Source of the DNA: Ryuthela nishihirai | Taxonomy: Eukaryota > Arthropoda > Arachnida > Araneae > Heptathelidae | DNA length: 64,000 nt | Direction of reading: 5' to 3' | Assembly (NCBI GenBank): GCA_038380435.1 | Contig: JAWZYU010000020.1 | Coordinates: 43,308,307-43,372,306, forward strand | Part shown: in pieces, positions 63,501 through 64,000 of the stretch | Layout: the number at the start of each line of letters is the position of its first letter | How positions within the stretch are numbered: position 1 is the stretch's first letter | Program-made: the position numbers and the translations under genes | The notes under the pieces: model-generated | Database searches by the model: none | Told to the model about the DNA's origin: nothing | The model's input: only the letters and a program-made list of their open reading frames with translations

Positions 63501-63520
63501 TGTTACCAGGAGTTCTTGCT
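12779..63520 (+). CDS. SLC37A3: SLC37A3-like transporter gene, 3' partial (eight coding exons)
   Basis: Multi-exon gene of the SLC37 family, twelve-helix major-facilitator proteins related to sugar-phosphate/phosphate exchangers. In mammals SLC37A3 works with ATRAID at the lysosome and its natural substrate is not settled; SLC37A1, A2 and A4 are ER glucose-6-phosphate/Pi antiporters. Joining 12779-12909, 23088-23205, 26243-26335, 32053-32136, 39716-39861, 47444-47540, 55897-55981 and 63369-63520 gives 302 uninterrupted codons. Every intron has AG/GT borders and phases agree (2,0,0,0,2,0,1,0). Assignment to A3 rather than A1/A2/A4 rests on RKTFSNVK after helix 1, FLGTLDTIF in helix 2, GDRFDLRKVLAFGMCSSA in the helix 2-3 loop, and LLQSAGWPTVVAVVGNWFGK in helices 4-5. 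Family members have about 490-500 residues, so roughly 190 residues lie beyond the window. Introns are 3-10 kb and full of transposon fossils. Confidence 0.93.
13812..14008 (+). repeat. SINE family B copy
   Basis: The head is decayed (ggtggccaaattaattatg), but GATTCGAGTCCTGGG and the body to GCAGCTGCTTGAGGGGG with a TTTA-rich tail are clear. Confidence 0.88.
14278..15650 (-). mobile_element. RTE-like LINE copy, 5'-truncated, disabled
   Basis: Minus strand. The 3' end with a (GAT)n tail lies at 14278 (tcatcatcatcctcaagcag). The body aligns by eye with the coding copy at 49768-50447 over the endonuclease/RT C-terminal region. No open frame survives. A family A SINE (14439-14825) is inserted in the 3' part with a 14-bp target duplication. 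The upstream part to 15650 corresponds to the region around the YADD box. Confidence 0.85.
14439..14825 (+). repeat. SINE family A copy, full length with target duplications
   Basis: 387 bp from GGGGGCGGGGGTGGCTCAG to the ...AACAACCCAACCC end. The 14-bp duplication TACTAGGTCTTCTC lies at 14425-14438 and 14826-14839. This fixes both ends of family A: an internal Pol III-type head, a fixed non-A-rich 3' end, and no poly(A). Confidence 0.95.
15651..16390. other. No feature recognised (intron 1)
   Basis: AT-rich intronic sequence with no recognised repeat. Confidence 0.5.
16391..16590 (+). repeat. SINE family B copy
   Basis: The head GGCCATCCCGTGGCTGAATG is present. A short deletion removes the B box. 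The body is complete to GCAGCTGTTTGAGGG. Confidence 0.9.
16722..16903 (-). repeat. SINE family B copy
   Basis: Minus strand, lacking the last ~20 bases of the tail. GGTTCGAACCCAGGTCCC and the reversed head ...CTAACCACTCAAGCCATC are visible. Confidence 0.85.
17020..17130 (-). repeat. SINE family B fragment (3' half only)
   Basis: Starts with the A-rich tail and CCCCCTCAAGCAGCTGC and stops abruptly within the body at GACCTCAGCAGAA. The tRNA head is absent, as expected for a 5'-truncated retroinsertion. Confidence 0.9.
17135..17310 (-). mobile_element. Mariner-like N-terminal relic
   Basis: The minus frame reads GHSSTIEGNIEQVHVLILGN then KRVTVEMMWQTK. This resembles the helix-turn-helix linker of mariner-type transposases (GRPST..ENIERVR.LIL.NRRVTVEE). 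It is joined to the SINE fragment at 17130. Very short and damaged. Confidence 0.5.
17311..20321. other. Intron 1 sequence, nothing recognised apart from an AAT microsatellite and a SINE A end
   Basis: About 3 kb of AT-rich DNA. A (TAA)n run of about 8 units lies at 18530-18556. A 35-bp family A 3' end (TTGGGTTGGATTGTTTTACCTCT region) lies at 18045-18080, minus orientation. Short open frames here have no support. Confidence 0.5.
20322..20536 (-). repeat. SINE family B copy, full length
   Basis: The tail aaataaataaaaataaatac is followed by CCCCTCAAGCAGCTGCTTGC and the intact body, to the head ...CTCGGCCACGGGACAGC. Confidence 0.93.
20908..21286 (+). repeat. SINE family A copy, full length, diverged
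   Basis: The head GGTTGGCTCAGTCAGTAGC and all body blocks are in order to GTGAAACAACCCAA. Many substitutions. Confidence 0.88.
21488..22499. mobile_element. 1.0 kb foldback element with ~270-285-bp terminal inverted repeats
   Basis: Arms 21488-21772 and 22231-22499 are inverted copies, sharing GACACTGTTAAATGTTTTTA, AGCACTTCAACACA, GAGATTTACATACCATACTG and CAGAGGATGGGTAGTAACAA. The spacer of ~460 bp is C-rich, with a CA microsatellite at 21782-21795 inside the arm border. It has no transposase, so it would be a non-autonomous foldback transposon. Confidence 0.88.
22598..22800. mobile_element. Family C MITE-like repeat, second copy
   Basis: Starts near CAGTCCTGGATTTAG. Contains gactgaatttcattgcaata, gaggtctttaaaagatttc and taataattttttgcttcc in the same order as 974-1250. 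Confidence 0.5.
23088..23205 (+). CDS. SLC37A3: SLC37A3-like coding exon 2 (end of helix 1, first lumenal loop)
   Basis: The acceptor ttttcag precedes 23088 and the donor gtaagc follows 23205. The exon supplies the last base of codon 44 and residues 45-83, starting YALFHVTRKTFSNVKNSIS and ending in the loop segment CMDIYDYK. The RKTFSNVK block after helix 1 is the most recognisable SLC37A3 signature; other SLC37 members have RKP or RKS variants. The loop (VWSPFNVSCEDCMD) contains a possible N-glycosylation site NVS, and N-glycosylation sites are common in this loop in the family. Confidence 0.95.
23770..24140 (+). other. GC-rich island with internal imperfect duplication (intron 2)
   Basis: The last 200 bp are strongly GC-rich compared with the neighbourhood. 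Two related ~60-bp segments follow one another: GGGGCCCTGTCCAACATGAC ... CAGCAGGGCCCTCAAC, and AACCGGGGCCCAAACCGGTC ... CAGCAGAGCCTTCGACC. It ends in GGTGGTGGTGGGGGGGATG. This could be the 5' UTR of a non-LTR element or a promoter-like island. The open frame 23930-24178 is not supported. Confidence 0.4.
24584..24622 (+). repeat. Isolated 39-bp perfect fragment of SINE family A
   Basis: AATTCCCCACCCTGCCCACG continuing to AGGGGACACCGAT is identical to the central part of young family A copies (compare 14539-14577). Nothing of the family lies on either side. Confidence 0.8.
24759..24860. repeat. Two successive AT-rich hairpins
   Basis: CCCTGTCTAATAGAGTATTA at 24759-24778 and its exact complement at 24791-24810, then ATCAAATATAATAATT and its complement at about 24813-24858. 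Confidence 0.85.
24948..25232 (-). repeat. SINE family A copy, rearranged
   Basis: Family A minus-strand body (ggcctacaagggagactacc complement region, GGGTGGGGAATTTTGCAGAG) with an internal ~36-bp duplication near 25100-25140 and a decayed head. Confidence 0.8.
25290..25689 (+). repeat. SINE family A copy, full length, least decayed head
   Basis: The head GATGGCTCAGTCGGTAGCGC is followed by CCAGACTCGTAATCTG, where CAGA/TCTG pair around the loop CTCGTAA. This places CGT at anticodon positions, as in tRNA-Thr(CGU). The B box GGTTCGAGTCCC is intact. A target duplication of ~9 bp (AAATTCAAA) lies at 25281-25289 and 25690-25698. Confidence 0.93.
25700..27660. other. Introns 2 and 3 around exon 3; nothing else recognised
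   Basis: Apart from the exon at 26243-26335 this is unique-looking AT-rich sequence without recognised repeats. Confidence 0.5.
26243..26335 (+). CDS. SLC37A3: SLC37A3-like coding exon 3 (helix 2)
   Basis: The acceptor tttttctag precedes 26243 and the donor gtgagt follows 26335. It encodes 31 codons in phase 0, residues 84-114. The segment KDASLFLGTLDTIFMVSYSI forms helix 2; FLGTLDTIF closely matches vertebrate SLC37A3 and differs from the LGGVDNAFL of SLC37A1/A2. The preceding WNSHHLYKTG is loop. Confidence 0.95.
27690..28190 (+). mobile_element. Tc1/mariner-superfamily transposase relic
   Basis: The frame 27665-27904 contains FNSEANFHLNGTINHHNCFY (first-aspartate region, D replaced) and YHSVFFKQDGATPPPPHYV (second block, normally QDGATxHxA). 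A stop follows, then WLDEKLPHRWMG and ARFDSFGFF with further stops. Heavily decayed; no termini found. Confidence 0.75.
28200..28720. other. No feature recognised (intron 3)
   Basis: Very AT-rich intronic DNA. The minus frame 28355-28621 is low-complexity and unsupported. Confidence 0.5.
28727..29897 (-). mobile_element. Tc1-like element with terminal repeats, disabled
   Basis: The ends ACTGAGATGCCAG (28729) and CTGGCATCTCAGT (to 29895) are inverted copies. The minus strand carries a damaged transposase: WKEV.LVR (W..V.WSDE region), HANGRIRIWCKQHEYMDPS and VQAGGGSVECFPG, then the IMHWLTRHVSS block, all with frameshifts. About 1.17 kb, somewhat short of a full Tc1. Confidence 0.82.
30031..30235 (-). 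repeat. SINE family B copy with target duplications
   Basis: Starts with an A-run and ACCCCCTCAAGCAGCTGC; ends at the head ...CGGCCATGGGACGGCTGG. The 9-bp duplication GAAATTAAA lies at about 30022-30030 and 30236-30244. Confidence 0.93.
30245..31463. other. No feature recognised (intron 3)
   Basis: AT-rich. GCTCATTAGTG occurs at 31109 and 31312 near partial inverted matches, but no element could be delimited. Confidence 0.4.
31464..31819. repeat. Perfect 110-bp inverted repeat, 136-bp spacer
   Basis: Arm 31464-31573 is the exact reverse complement of 31710-31819 (e.g. AATTATTTTGTAACATAAGG and GCTCATTTTCTCATAAATC on the left arm). No mismatch was seen. The right arm ends 233 bp before exon 4. 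Confidence 0.9.
31880..32258. repeat. Imperfect ~40-bp direct repeat flanking exon 4
   Basis: CTACTGAAGTGACTACTAAA ... TTTGGCACATTGTA at 31880-31919 recurs as CTACTGAAATGGCTTCTAAA ... TTTGGCACATTGTA at 32219-32258. Exon 4 lies between. Confidence 0.75.
32053..32136 (+). CDS. SLC37A3: SLC37A3-like coding exon 4 (helix 2-3 loop, MFS signature)
   Basis: The acceptor tgttctag precedes 32053 and the donor gtaagt follows 32136. It encodes 28 codons in phase 0, residues 115-142. It contains GDRFDLRKVL, the cytosolic loop motif of the major facilitator superfamily (G-x-x-x-D/R-x-x-R-R/K), and AFGMCSSAIA at the start of helix 3. An imperfect ~40-bp direct repeat flanks the exon (31880-31919 and 32219-32258), and a perfect 110-bp inverted repeat lies 230 bp upstream. 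Confidence 0.95.
32405..34180 (-). pseudogene. Decayed copy of a multi-copy arthropod transposon-associated protein
   Basis: Five minus-strand frames in order (34177-33734, 33773-33486, 33365-33150, 33023-32817, 32755-32420) form one broken protein of more than 500 residues. The N-terminal part has paired cysteines (CYICGEAM, HICCSICARNLPKWLKG, CYFC) that suggest zinc binding. Later blocks include MNALRIKHDPQECRLFVDYL, HNGNQFPSITVRHAVYMKEI, LPSLHIKLGMMKYFIKAMD, then FLHSHLDFFPDNC, EQGERFHQDIATMEKQFQGN and DYCWMLARDD. I recognise the overall string of motifs as an uncharacterised, highly repeated family annotated in many arthropod genomes; its function is unknown to me. Frameshifts and stops separate the blocks, and a segment between the third and fourth is missing. 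It lies antisense in intron 4, directly after exon 4. Confidence 0.8.
34185..35810. other. Intron 4; a family A SINE relic near 35145-35260, otherwise nothing
   Basis: atctctgctaacccacaccc, gtgggcttgtaaagactg and gtgcatgagaactgtacc follow the family A body order in the + direction, strongly diverged. The remainder is AT-rich without recognised features. Confidence 0.45.
35820..36640. repeat. Degenerate ~100-bp minisatellite
   Basis: Recurring order: gtgattcaattaaatcat, atatatactaaaccaa(t/c)tg, aagaaatgcataaaactcct, gtgaggggaaaaaatatt. About seven to eight copies at irregular spacing with many changes. Confidence 0.7.
36776..37495. repeat. Degenerate ~46-bp minisatellite
   Basis: A unit of about 46 bp: atcattttatcactaaaata, tcagcgaaatgtcaactata, aaccaa. 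Around 12-14 copies, the clearest between 37100 and 37330. It directly follows the 100-bp array. Confidence 0.85.
37930..38045 (+). repeat. SINE family A fragment
   Basis: ccatgtgcacattaaaggaa, actggatggctttgacag and ccatctgtctcctaacagct follow the family A middle-to-3' order. Head absent. Confidence 0.65.
38031..38130. repeat. Short tandem duplication
   Basis: GGTAAACAATTGTAGAAACA occurs at 38051 and 38107 inside a ~56-bp imperfect duplication that begins CTGTCTTCCA. Confidence 0.8.
38562..38735 (+). repeat. SINE family A copy, 3'-truncated relic
   Basis: The head tttgctcagtcagtatgtag with tttccaggttcagattcc is followed by family A body to gtataagagagccata. Heavily mutated. Confidence 0.7.
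38740..39715. other. No feature recognised (end of intron 4)
   Basis: AT-rich intron leading to the exon 5 acceptor. Confidence 0.5.
39716..39861 (+). CDS. SLC37A3: SLC37A3-like coding exon 5 (helices 3-5)
   Basis: The acceptor ttgttacag precedes 39716 and the donor gtgtgt follows 39861, leaving two bases (AG) of codon 191. It encodes residues 143-190. VFLFGTVSEWLHIYSLYWY is followed by AITGLLQSAGWPTVVAVVGN and WFGKS. The LQSxGWP..V..VGNWFGK stretch is the most conserved block of the SLC37 family. An RTE-like LINE remnant on the other strand begins only ~85 bp downstream of the donor. Confidence 0.97.
41197..41380. mobile_element. 184-bp hairpin MITE inside the LINE
   Basis: Arms 41197-41276 and 41299-41380 are near-perfect inverted copies (GTCATATAGGTGTTATTCAG outermost; CTATTTGCCATATAGATGGA inside) with a 22-base loop. 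Confidence 0.92.
41418..41500 (+). repeat. tRNA-Thr(UGU)-like fossil or SINE head
   Basis: GGTAGGTCAGTGGTCTAGAG (A-box region), then CCTGACATGTTATCAGG, a perfect 5-bp anticodon stem with a 7-base loop whose middle bases are TGT, then ATGGGTTCATATCCCA (B-box/T-arm). The acceptor ends do not pair well, so it is not a functional tRNA gene. It differs from families A and B. Confidence 0.6.
42747..42832. repeat. ~85-bp dispersed direct repeat, copy 1
   Basis: tttagaaatcccctgaaact through ttaagcaacagctt. Nearly identical to 43549-43635. Confidence 0.85.
42930..43131 (-). repeat. SINE family B copy
   Basis: Tail aataaaatgaaaaataaata; CTCGAGCAGCTGCTTGCCAC; ends at a partly deleted head ...CACTTGGCCATGGGACAGTG. 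Confidence 0.9.
43549..43635. repeat. ~85-bp dispersed direct repeat, copy 2
   Basis: Same sequence as 42747-42832 with about three differences. The copies are ~720 bp apart and enclose a SINE B. Contains a short palindrome GATGCATTTTTAATGCATTC. Confidence 0.85.
43981..44185 (+). repeat. SINE family B copy, full length
   Basis: The head GGCTGTCCCGTGGCCGAGTG, GGTTCGAGCCCCGGG and the body are intact to GGCAAGCAGCTGCTTGAGGG with a T/A tail. One of the best copies. Confidence 0.95.
44619..46051 (-). mobile_element. Complete but disabled Tc1-like transposon with TA duplications
   Basis: The ends CACTGCATGACATTGAAATT and the inverted right end (CACTGCTCGATACTGAAAGT, complement, ending 46051) are flanked by TA on both sides. 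The minus strand encodes a Tc1 transposase. The N-terminal HTH part is open at 45649-45353 (STVGDIRQAV, TTQTVNRRLHEAHLGSR). Then follow FSDESSFCL (first Asp), GIMVWGAVGYDSR, QHDNACVHTARVS (second Asp) and SPDLSPIENLWDHIEQ (Glu), with several in-frame stops. DD34E-type catalytic residues are all present, but the frame is broken. Confidence 0.92.
46060..46470. other. No feature recognised (intron 5)
   Basis: AT-rich intronic DNA. Confidence 0.5.
46471..46693. mobile_element. Foldback MITE, ~90-bp arms
   Basis: 46471-46560 and 46605-46693 are imperfect inverted copies sharing TCCTATATGAGC, AATAAATCTGAAGCATATTG and AGTTC.TATTCACTTCAA. The spacer is 44 bp. Confidence 0.85.
46700..47443. other. 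No feature recognised (end of intron 5)
   Basis: AT-rich intron before the exon 6 acceptor. Confidence 0.5.
47444..47540 (+). CDS. SLC37A3: SLC37A3-like coding exon 6 (helix 5)
   Basis: The acceptor cttcatatag precedes 47444 and the donor gtattt follows 47540. The first base completes codon 191 (AG+C, Ser), then residues 192-223 follow: RGFVMGIWGASPSIGNIVGS and AAAGVLHFGYQ. The RGF(V/I)MGIW...SxGNI(L/V)G pattern is diagnostic of SLC37. The donor is weaker than the others (cag|gtattt), but the next exon continues in phase 0. Confidence 0.95.
48035..48320 (+). repeat. SINE family A copy, 5'-truncated
   Basis: Family A body: ttggagaggccaccatttg, ctctgggtggctttgacagg, tatctcctaacagctgtca, acttgtgacctggccatttt, agaggtaaaacaatgcaat. 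The overlapping open frames are SINE shadows. Confidence 0.8.
48448..48960. repeat. Tandem duplication, two ~255-bp copies
   Basis: 48448-48707 is repeated at 48708-48960 with few differences (TTGCTATGGAGTGTGACAGG; TTCTTATGCTCTGCTTCTGA). Copy 1 holds an extra 10-base attatcagat-type repeat. A recent local duplication in intron 6. Confidence 0.92.
49768..50447 (+). mobile_element. RTE-like LINE 3' fragment
   Basis: 5'-truncated copy. The frame 49767-50039 reads MKIGQAGCDSVNLNGCSLEQ, FNYLGSYVTDNGDVRHEINR and SRVSYGSETWTL; after a frameshift 50014-50358 continues with FDSRCLRSILGIRWFNFV and RLRWFGHVARMNNYRLANRV. The 3' end GGACCTCCGTAGCCCATGGC TGCTTGAG is followed by (GAT)n at 50429-50447. This is the best view of the element's 3' terminus. 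Confidence 0.92.
50600..50702 (-). repeat. SINE family B fragment
   Basis: CCCCTCAAGCAGCTGCTTGT to about the middle of the body (ctgagataatgtcagaaaaa). Head absent. Confidence 0.8.
51094..51468 (+). repeat. SINE family A copy, full length with target duplications
   Basis: GGGGGTGGCTCAATCGGTAG with CTCGTAATCTGCAG and GGTTCGAGTCC, complete to the AACAACCC end. The duplication AAAACAGATT lies at 51084-51093 and 51469-51478. Confidence 0.95.
52180..52475 (+). mobile_element. Mariner N-terminal relic
   Basis: Frames read REGWQSFKDLSHAGRLKEAV and then ITIQVTCLDVSVSIGSVQTI IHQHLKF, matching the mariner helix-turn-helix region (...GRP...; ISxGSVQTIxHEHL). It ends where the LINE 5' region begins. 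Confidence 0.7.
52480..55685 (+). mobile_element. RTE-like LINE, near full length (~3.2 kb), disabled
   Basis: The ~370-bp leader is followed by the frame 52850-53686 with endonuclease motifs AGTWNVRTL, LGLKETRW, NVICCYAPTED and a damaged LVLDDFSVKVG (GDFN expected). 53765-54043 has IDYILINSKW and GSDHYLVKSVL. Reverse transcriptase blocks run through 54273-54470 (IIVPIFKKGDYSSCDNYRG), 54343-54735 (GFRSGRGC, FIDFKKAFDSVD), 54750-55106 (YADDLALLATDVDEM at about 54915) and 55132-55530 (RCLHSILGIRWFDF). At least five frameshifts or stops. The 3' end is GGACCTCCATAGCCCATGGC TGCATGAG at 55649-55678. Size, single EN-RT order and short tail suggest the RTE clade, though clade assignment needs a tree. 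Confidence 0.9.
55690..55896. other. End of intron 6
   Basis: Short AT-rich stretch before the exon 7 acceptor. Confidence 0.6.
55897..55981 (+). CDS. SLC37A3: SLC37A3-like coding exon 7 (helix 6)
   Basis: The acceptor gttttcttag precedes 55897 and the donor gtaagt follows 55981. It encodes residues 224-251 plus the first base of Gly252. YAFLVPAAMTFAGGIVVYFS is helix 6, and LIPSPRDV begins the large cytosolic loop. The AFLV.A....AGGIV pattern matches SLC37A3. It sits 200-300 bp downstream of a 3.2 kb LINE copy in the preceding intron. Confidence 0.95.
56484..56677 (+). repeat. SINE family B copy
   Basis: GAAGCCGAGTGGTTAGCACA, TAGTTCGAGCCCATGG and the body to GCTTGAGGGGGTATTTATT. Confidence 0.92.
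56679..56885 (+). repeat. SINE family B copy, second of a tandem pair
   Basis: Begins GCCATCCCATGGCCGAGTGG in the tail of the previous copy; ends CAGCTGCTTGAGGAGG with a T-rich tail. Like the pair at 6186-6580, it shows insertion into an older SINE's A/T tail. Confidence 0.93.
57054..58637 (+). mobile_element. Tc/mariner-superfamily element, both ends present, transposase broken
   Basis: ~95-bp terminal inverted repeats start CAGGGTGATTGTAAACTCTT at 57054 and end at 58637, flanked by TA (TATA) on both sides. The frame 57523-57999 encodes an HTH plus the N-terminal half of the DDE domain: RSVRTPEMEERVLQRFAEVP, SSEMGVCQTSVWNVLHEARM, LFSDEAMFTRERIFNNHNQH (first Asp), FGVNIWAGILGDCLVGPYLL. After a stop and frameshift the rest reads WFMHDGAPAHFS (second Asp) and WPPSSPDLNPLDFFFWGHMK (third acidic residue). 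I recognise this as the Tc3-like family common in arthropod genomes. The TIRs stay nearly identical, pointing to a relatively young insertion. Confidence 0.92.
58880..59160 (+). mobile_element. Possible Jockey-like RT C-terminal relic
   Basis: Broken frames resemble the end of a Jockey-type polyprotein: ...YGAEILD, TRMQRSSAAQRALL, STLDLGDPVQAICA, SHPVARTACL. The order fits the family's C-terminal pattern, but there are many stops. Confidence 0.35.
60001..60215. mobile_element. 215-bp hairpin MITE with TA flanks (Tigger/pogo-like ends)
   Basis: Nearly perfect palindrome: CACCTATCCCTCGATTTACA on the left matches the inverted right end finishing at 60213, flanked by TA on each side. Inside, ACACGGTACTCAG recurs twice per arm. 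The CCCTCGATTTAC end resembles Tigger/pogo-type termini. No coding capacity; the open frames on both strands across it arise from the palindrome. Confidence 0.9.
60566..60781 (-). repeat. SINE family B copy, full length with target duplications
   Basis: (AAAT)n tail at 60566-60590, CCCCCTCAAGCAGCTGCTTG, intact body and head ...CTCGGCCACGGGACGGC. The 13-bp duplication TTGGGGTTGAATA lies at 60553-60565 and 60782-60794. Defines the ends of family B. Confidence 0.96.
61096..61576. repeat. ~130-bp direct repeat, two copies
   Basis: AAAATAGGATGATTCATAGT through AAATCAATGTAAAACAAGAA at 61096-61226 and 61450-61576. A third partial match (CAAATGATATATTTATGGTA) lies at 60925. Confidence 0.8.
62193..62696. 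mobile_element. 504-bp element with 64-bp terminal inverted repeats
   Basis: 62193-62256 (GCTGTTTTACAATTAAAAGT, GAGGAGGGCTATATCAG) returns inverted at 62633-62696 with about four differences. No open frame inside. MITE-like; superfamily not determined. Confidence 0.85.
62700..63368. other. No feature recognised (end of intron 7)
   Basis: AT-rich intron before the exon 8 acceptor. Confidence 0.5.
63369..63520 (+). CDS. SLC37A3: SLC37A3-like coding exon 8 (central cytosolic loop, start of helix 7)
   Basis: The acceptor aatgctag precedes 63369 and the donor gtaagc follows 63520. Two bases complete Gly252, then residues 253-302 follow. The loop opens with LPDVDEEEELPPDQQPLLKR, continues ENSVGLERTISERPSAIGF, and ends HAFLLPGVLA at the start of helix 7. 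An acidic run is followed by DQQPLL at residues 265-270 (63407-63424), which fits the acidic dileucine sorting pattern [DE]xxxL[LI]. This fits a lysosomal member of the family, but targeting is inferred. This is the last exon in the window and the coding sequence stays open. Confidence 0.95.
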
Positions 63521-63797
63521 GTAAGCATATAAACTGATTATTGATATATATGTACAATAAAATATTATAAGACTGAGAGTATTTTATAGTATTGTGTTGT
63601 TGCTTTTACCAAGATTTGAGTTTTTGATAATTTTAAACCCTTACCATAACTTTGTTTTCTCAGTGTTCAGTGAGTCATGTTAATTCTGAGATAACTATGA
63701 ATAGAGCTTCAAAAACATAGCCACCCAGTGTATATCTGTACTAGCAAATGACATCTATTAAAATTCAATAGGCCCTTTATTGACAGACAGACAGACC

Positions 63798-64000
63798 ATA
63801 ACTCTATTCACCAAATTGTAGTTATGCTGATGGCAACATGGTCAAATCAACAGTTTCTTTCTCTCTCTCTCTGCACAATATGCTGCTCAAAGGAGGTTGT
63901 TGTTTGCTTTTAACATTATCATTACTTATCAAGTCAAACTACCTAATGCCCAAGATACTTCATAAGCATCTAAAATCAAAGACATCAAGTTTCCTGTTAT
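63798..64000 (-). mobile_element. RTE-like LINE fragment, runs off the window
   Basis: CTGCACAATATGCTGCTCAA with aggaggttg, and the following CATCAAGTTTCCTGTTAT region, match 14932-15070 of the minus-strand LINE. A CT microsatellite (63856-63874) lies at its left part. Confidence 0.8.

Overview
This window is AT-rich nuclear DNA from an animal. It carries one recognisable host gene in eight widely spaced coding exons, buried in a dense landscape of interspersed repeats. The long AT-rich introns, the Tc1/mariner and hAT fossils, an RTE-like LINE, tRNA-headed SINEs and a multi-copy protein family known from arthropod genomes suggest an arthropod, perhaps a chelicerate such as a spider or horseshoe crab. 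The species is an inference; no species marker was seen.

Host gene: coding exons of an SLC37A3-type major-facilitator sugar-phosphate exchanger lie on the + strand at 12779-12909, 23088-23205, 26243-26335, 32053-32136, 39716-39861, 47444-47540, 55897-55981 and 63369-63520. All have AG/GT borders and compatible phases. Together they give the first 302 codons: N-terminus, the first six-helix half and the central cytosolic loop. The second half lies beyond the right edge. Everything else from 12910 rightwards is intron.

Upstream part (1-12778): a tRNA-like foldback at 81-233, SINE copies, a 2.2 kb nested block at 5087-7330 (long inverted repeats enclosing a 30-bp tandem repeat, a hAT fossil and two SINEs), a Tc1-like relic at 7377-8001 and several hairpin elements.

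Introns: two tRNA-headed SINE families dominate. Family A is about 380 bp with a tRNA-Thr-like head. Family B is about 200 bp with a tRNA-Ser/Leu-like head and an (AAAT)n-type tail. There are five copies of one RTE-like LINE (14278-15650 -, 39945-42290 -, 49768-50447 +, 52480-55685 +, 63798-64000 -), all disabled. DNA transposon remains include a Tc1 element with TA duplications at 44619-46051, a second at 28727-29897 and an element with ~95 bp terminal repeats at 57054-58637. A decayed copy of a multi-copy arthropod transposon-associated protein lies at 32405-34180. Intron 4 also holds two degenerate minisatellites (35820-36640 and 36776-37495).

The most notable observations are that the 3' end of SINE family B resembles the 3' end of the resident LINE, suggesting a mobilisation partnership, and that a perfect 110-bp inverted repeat lies just upstream of coding exon 4.
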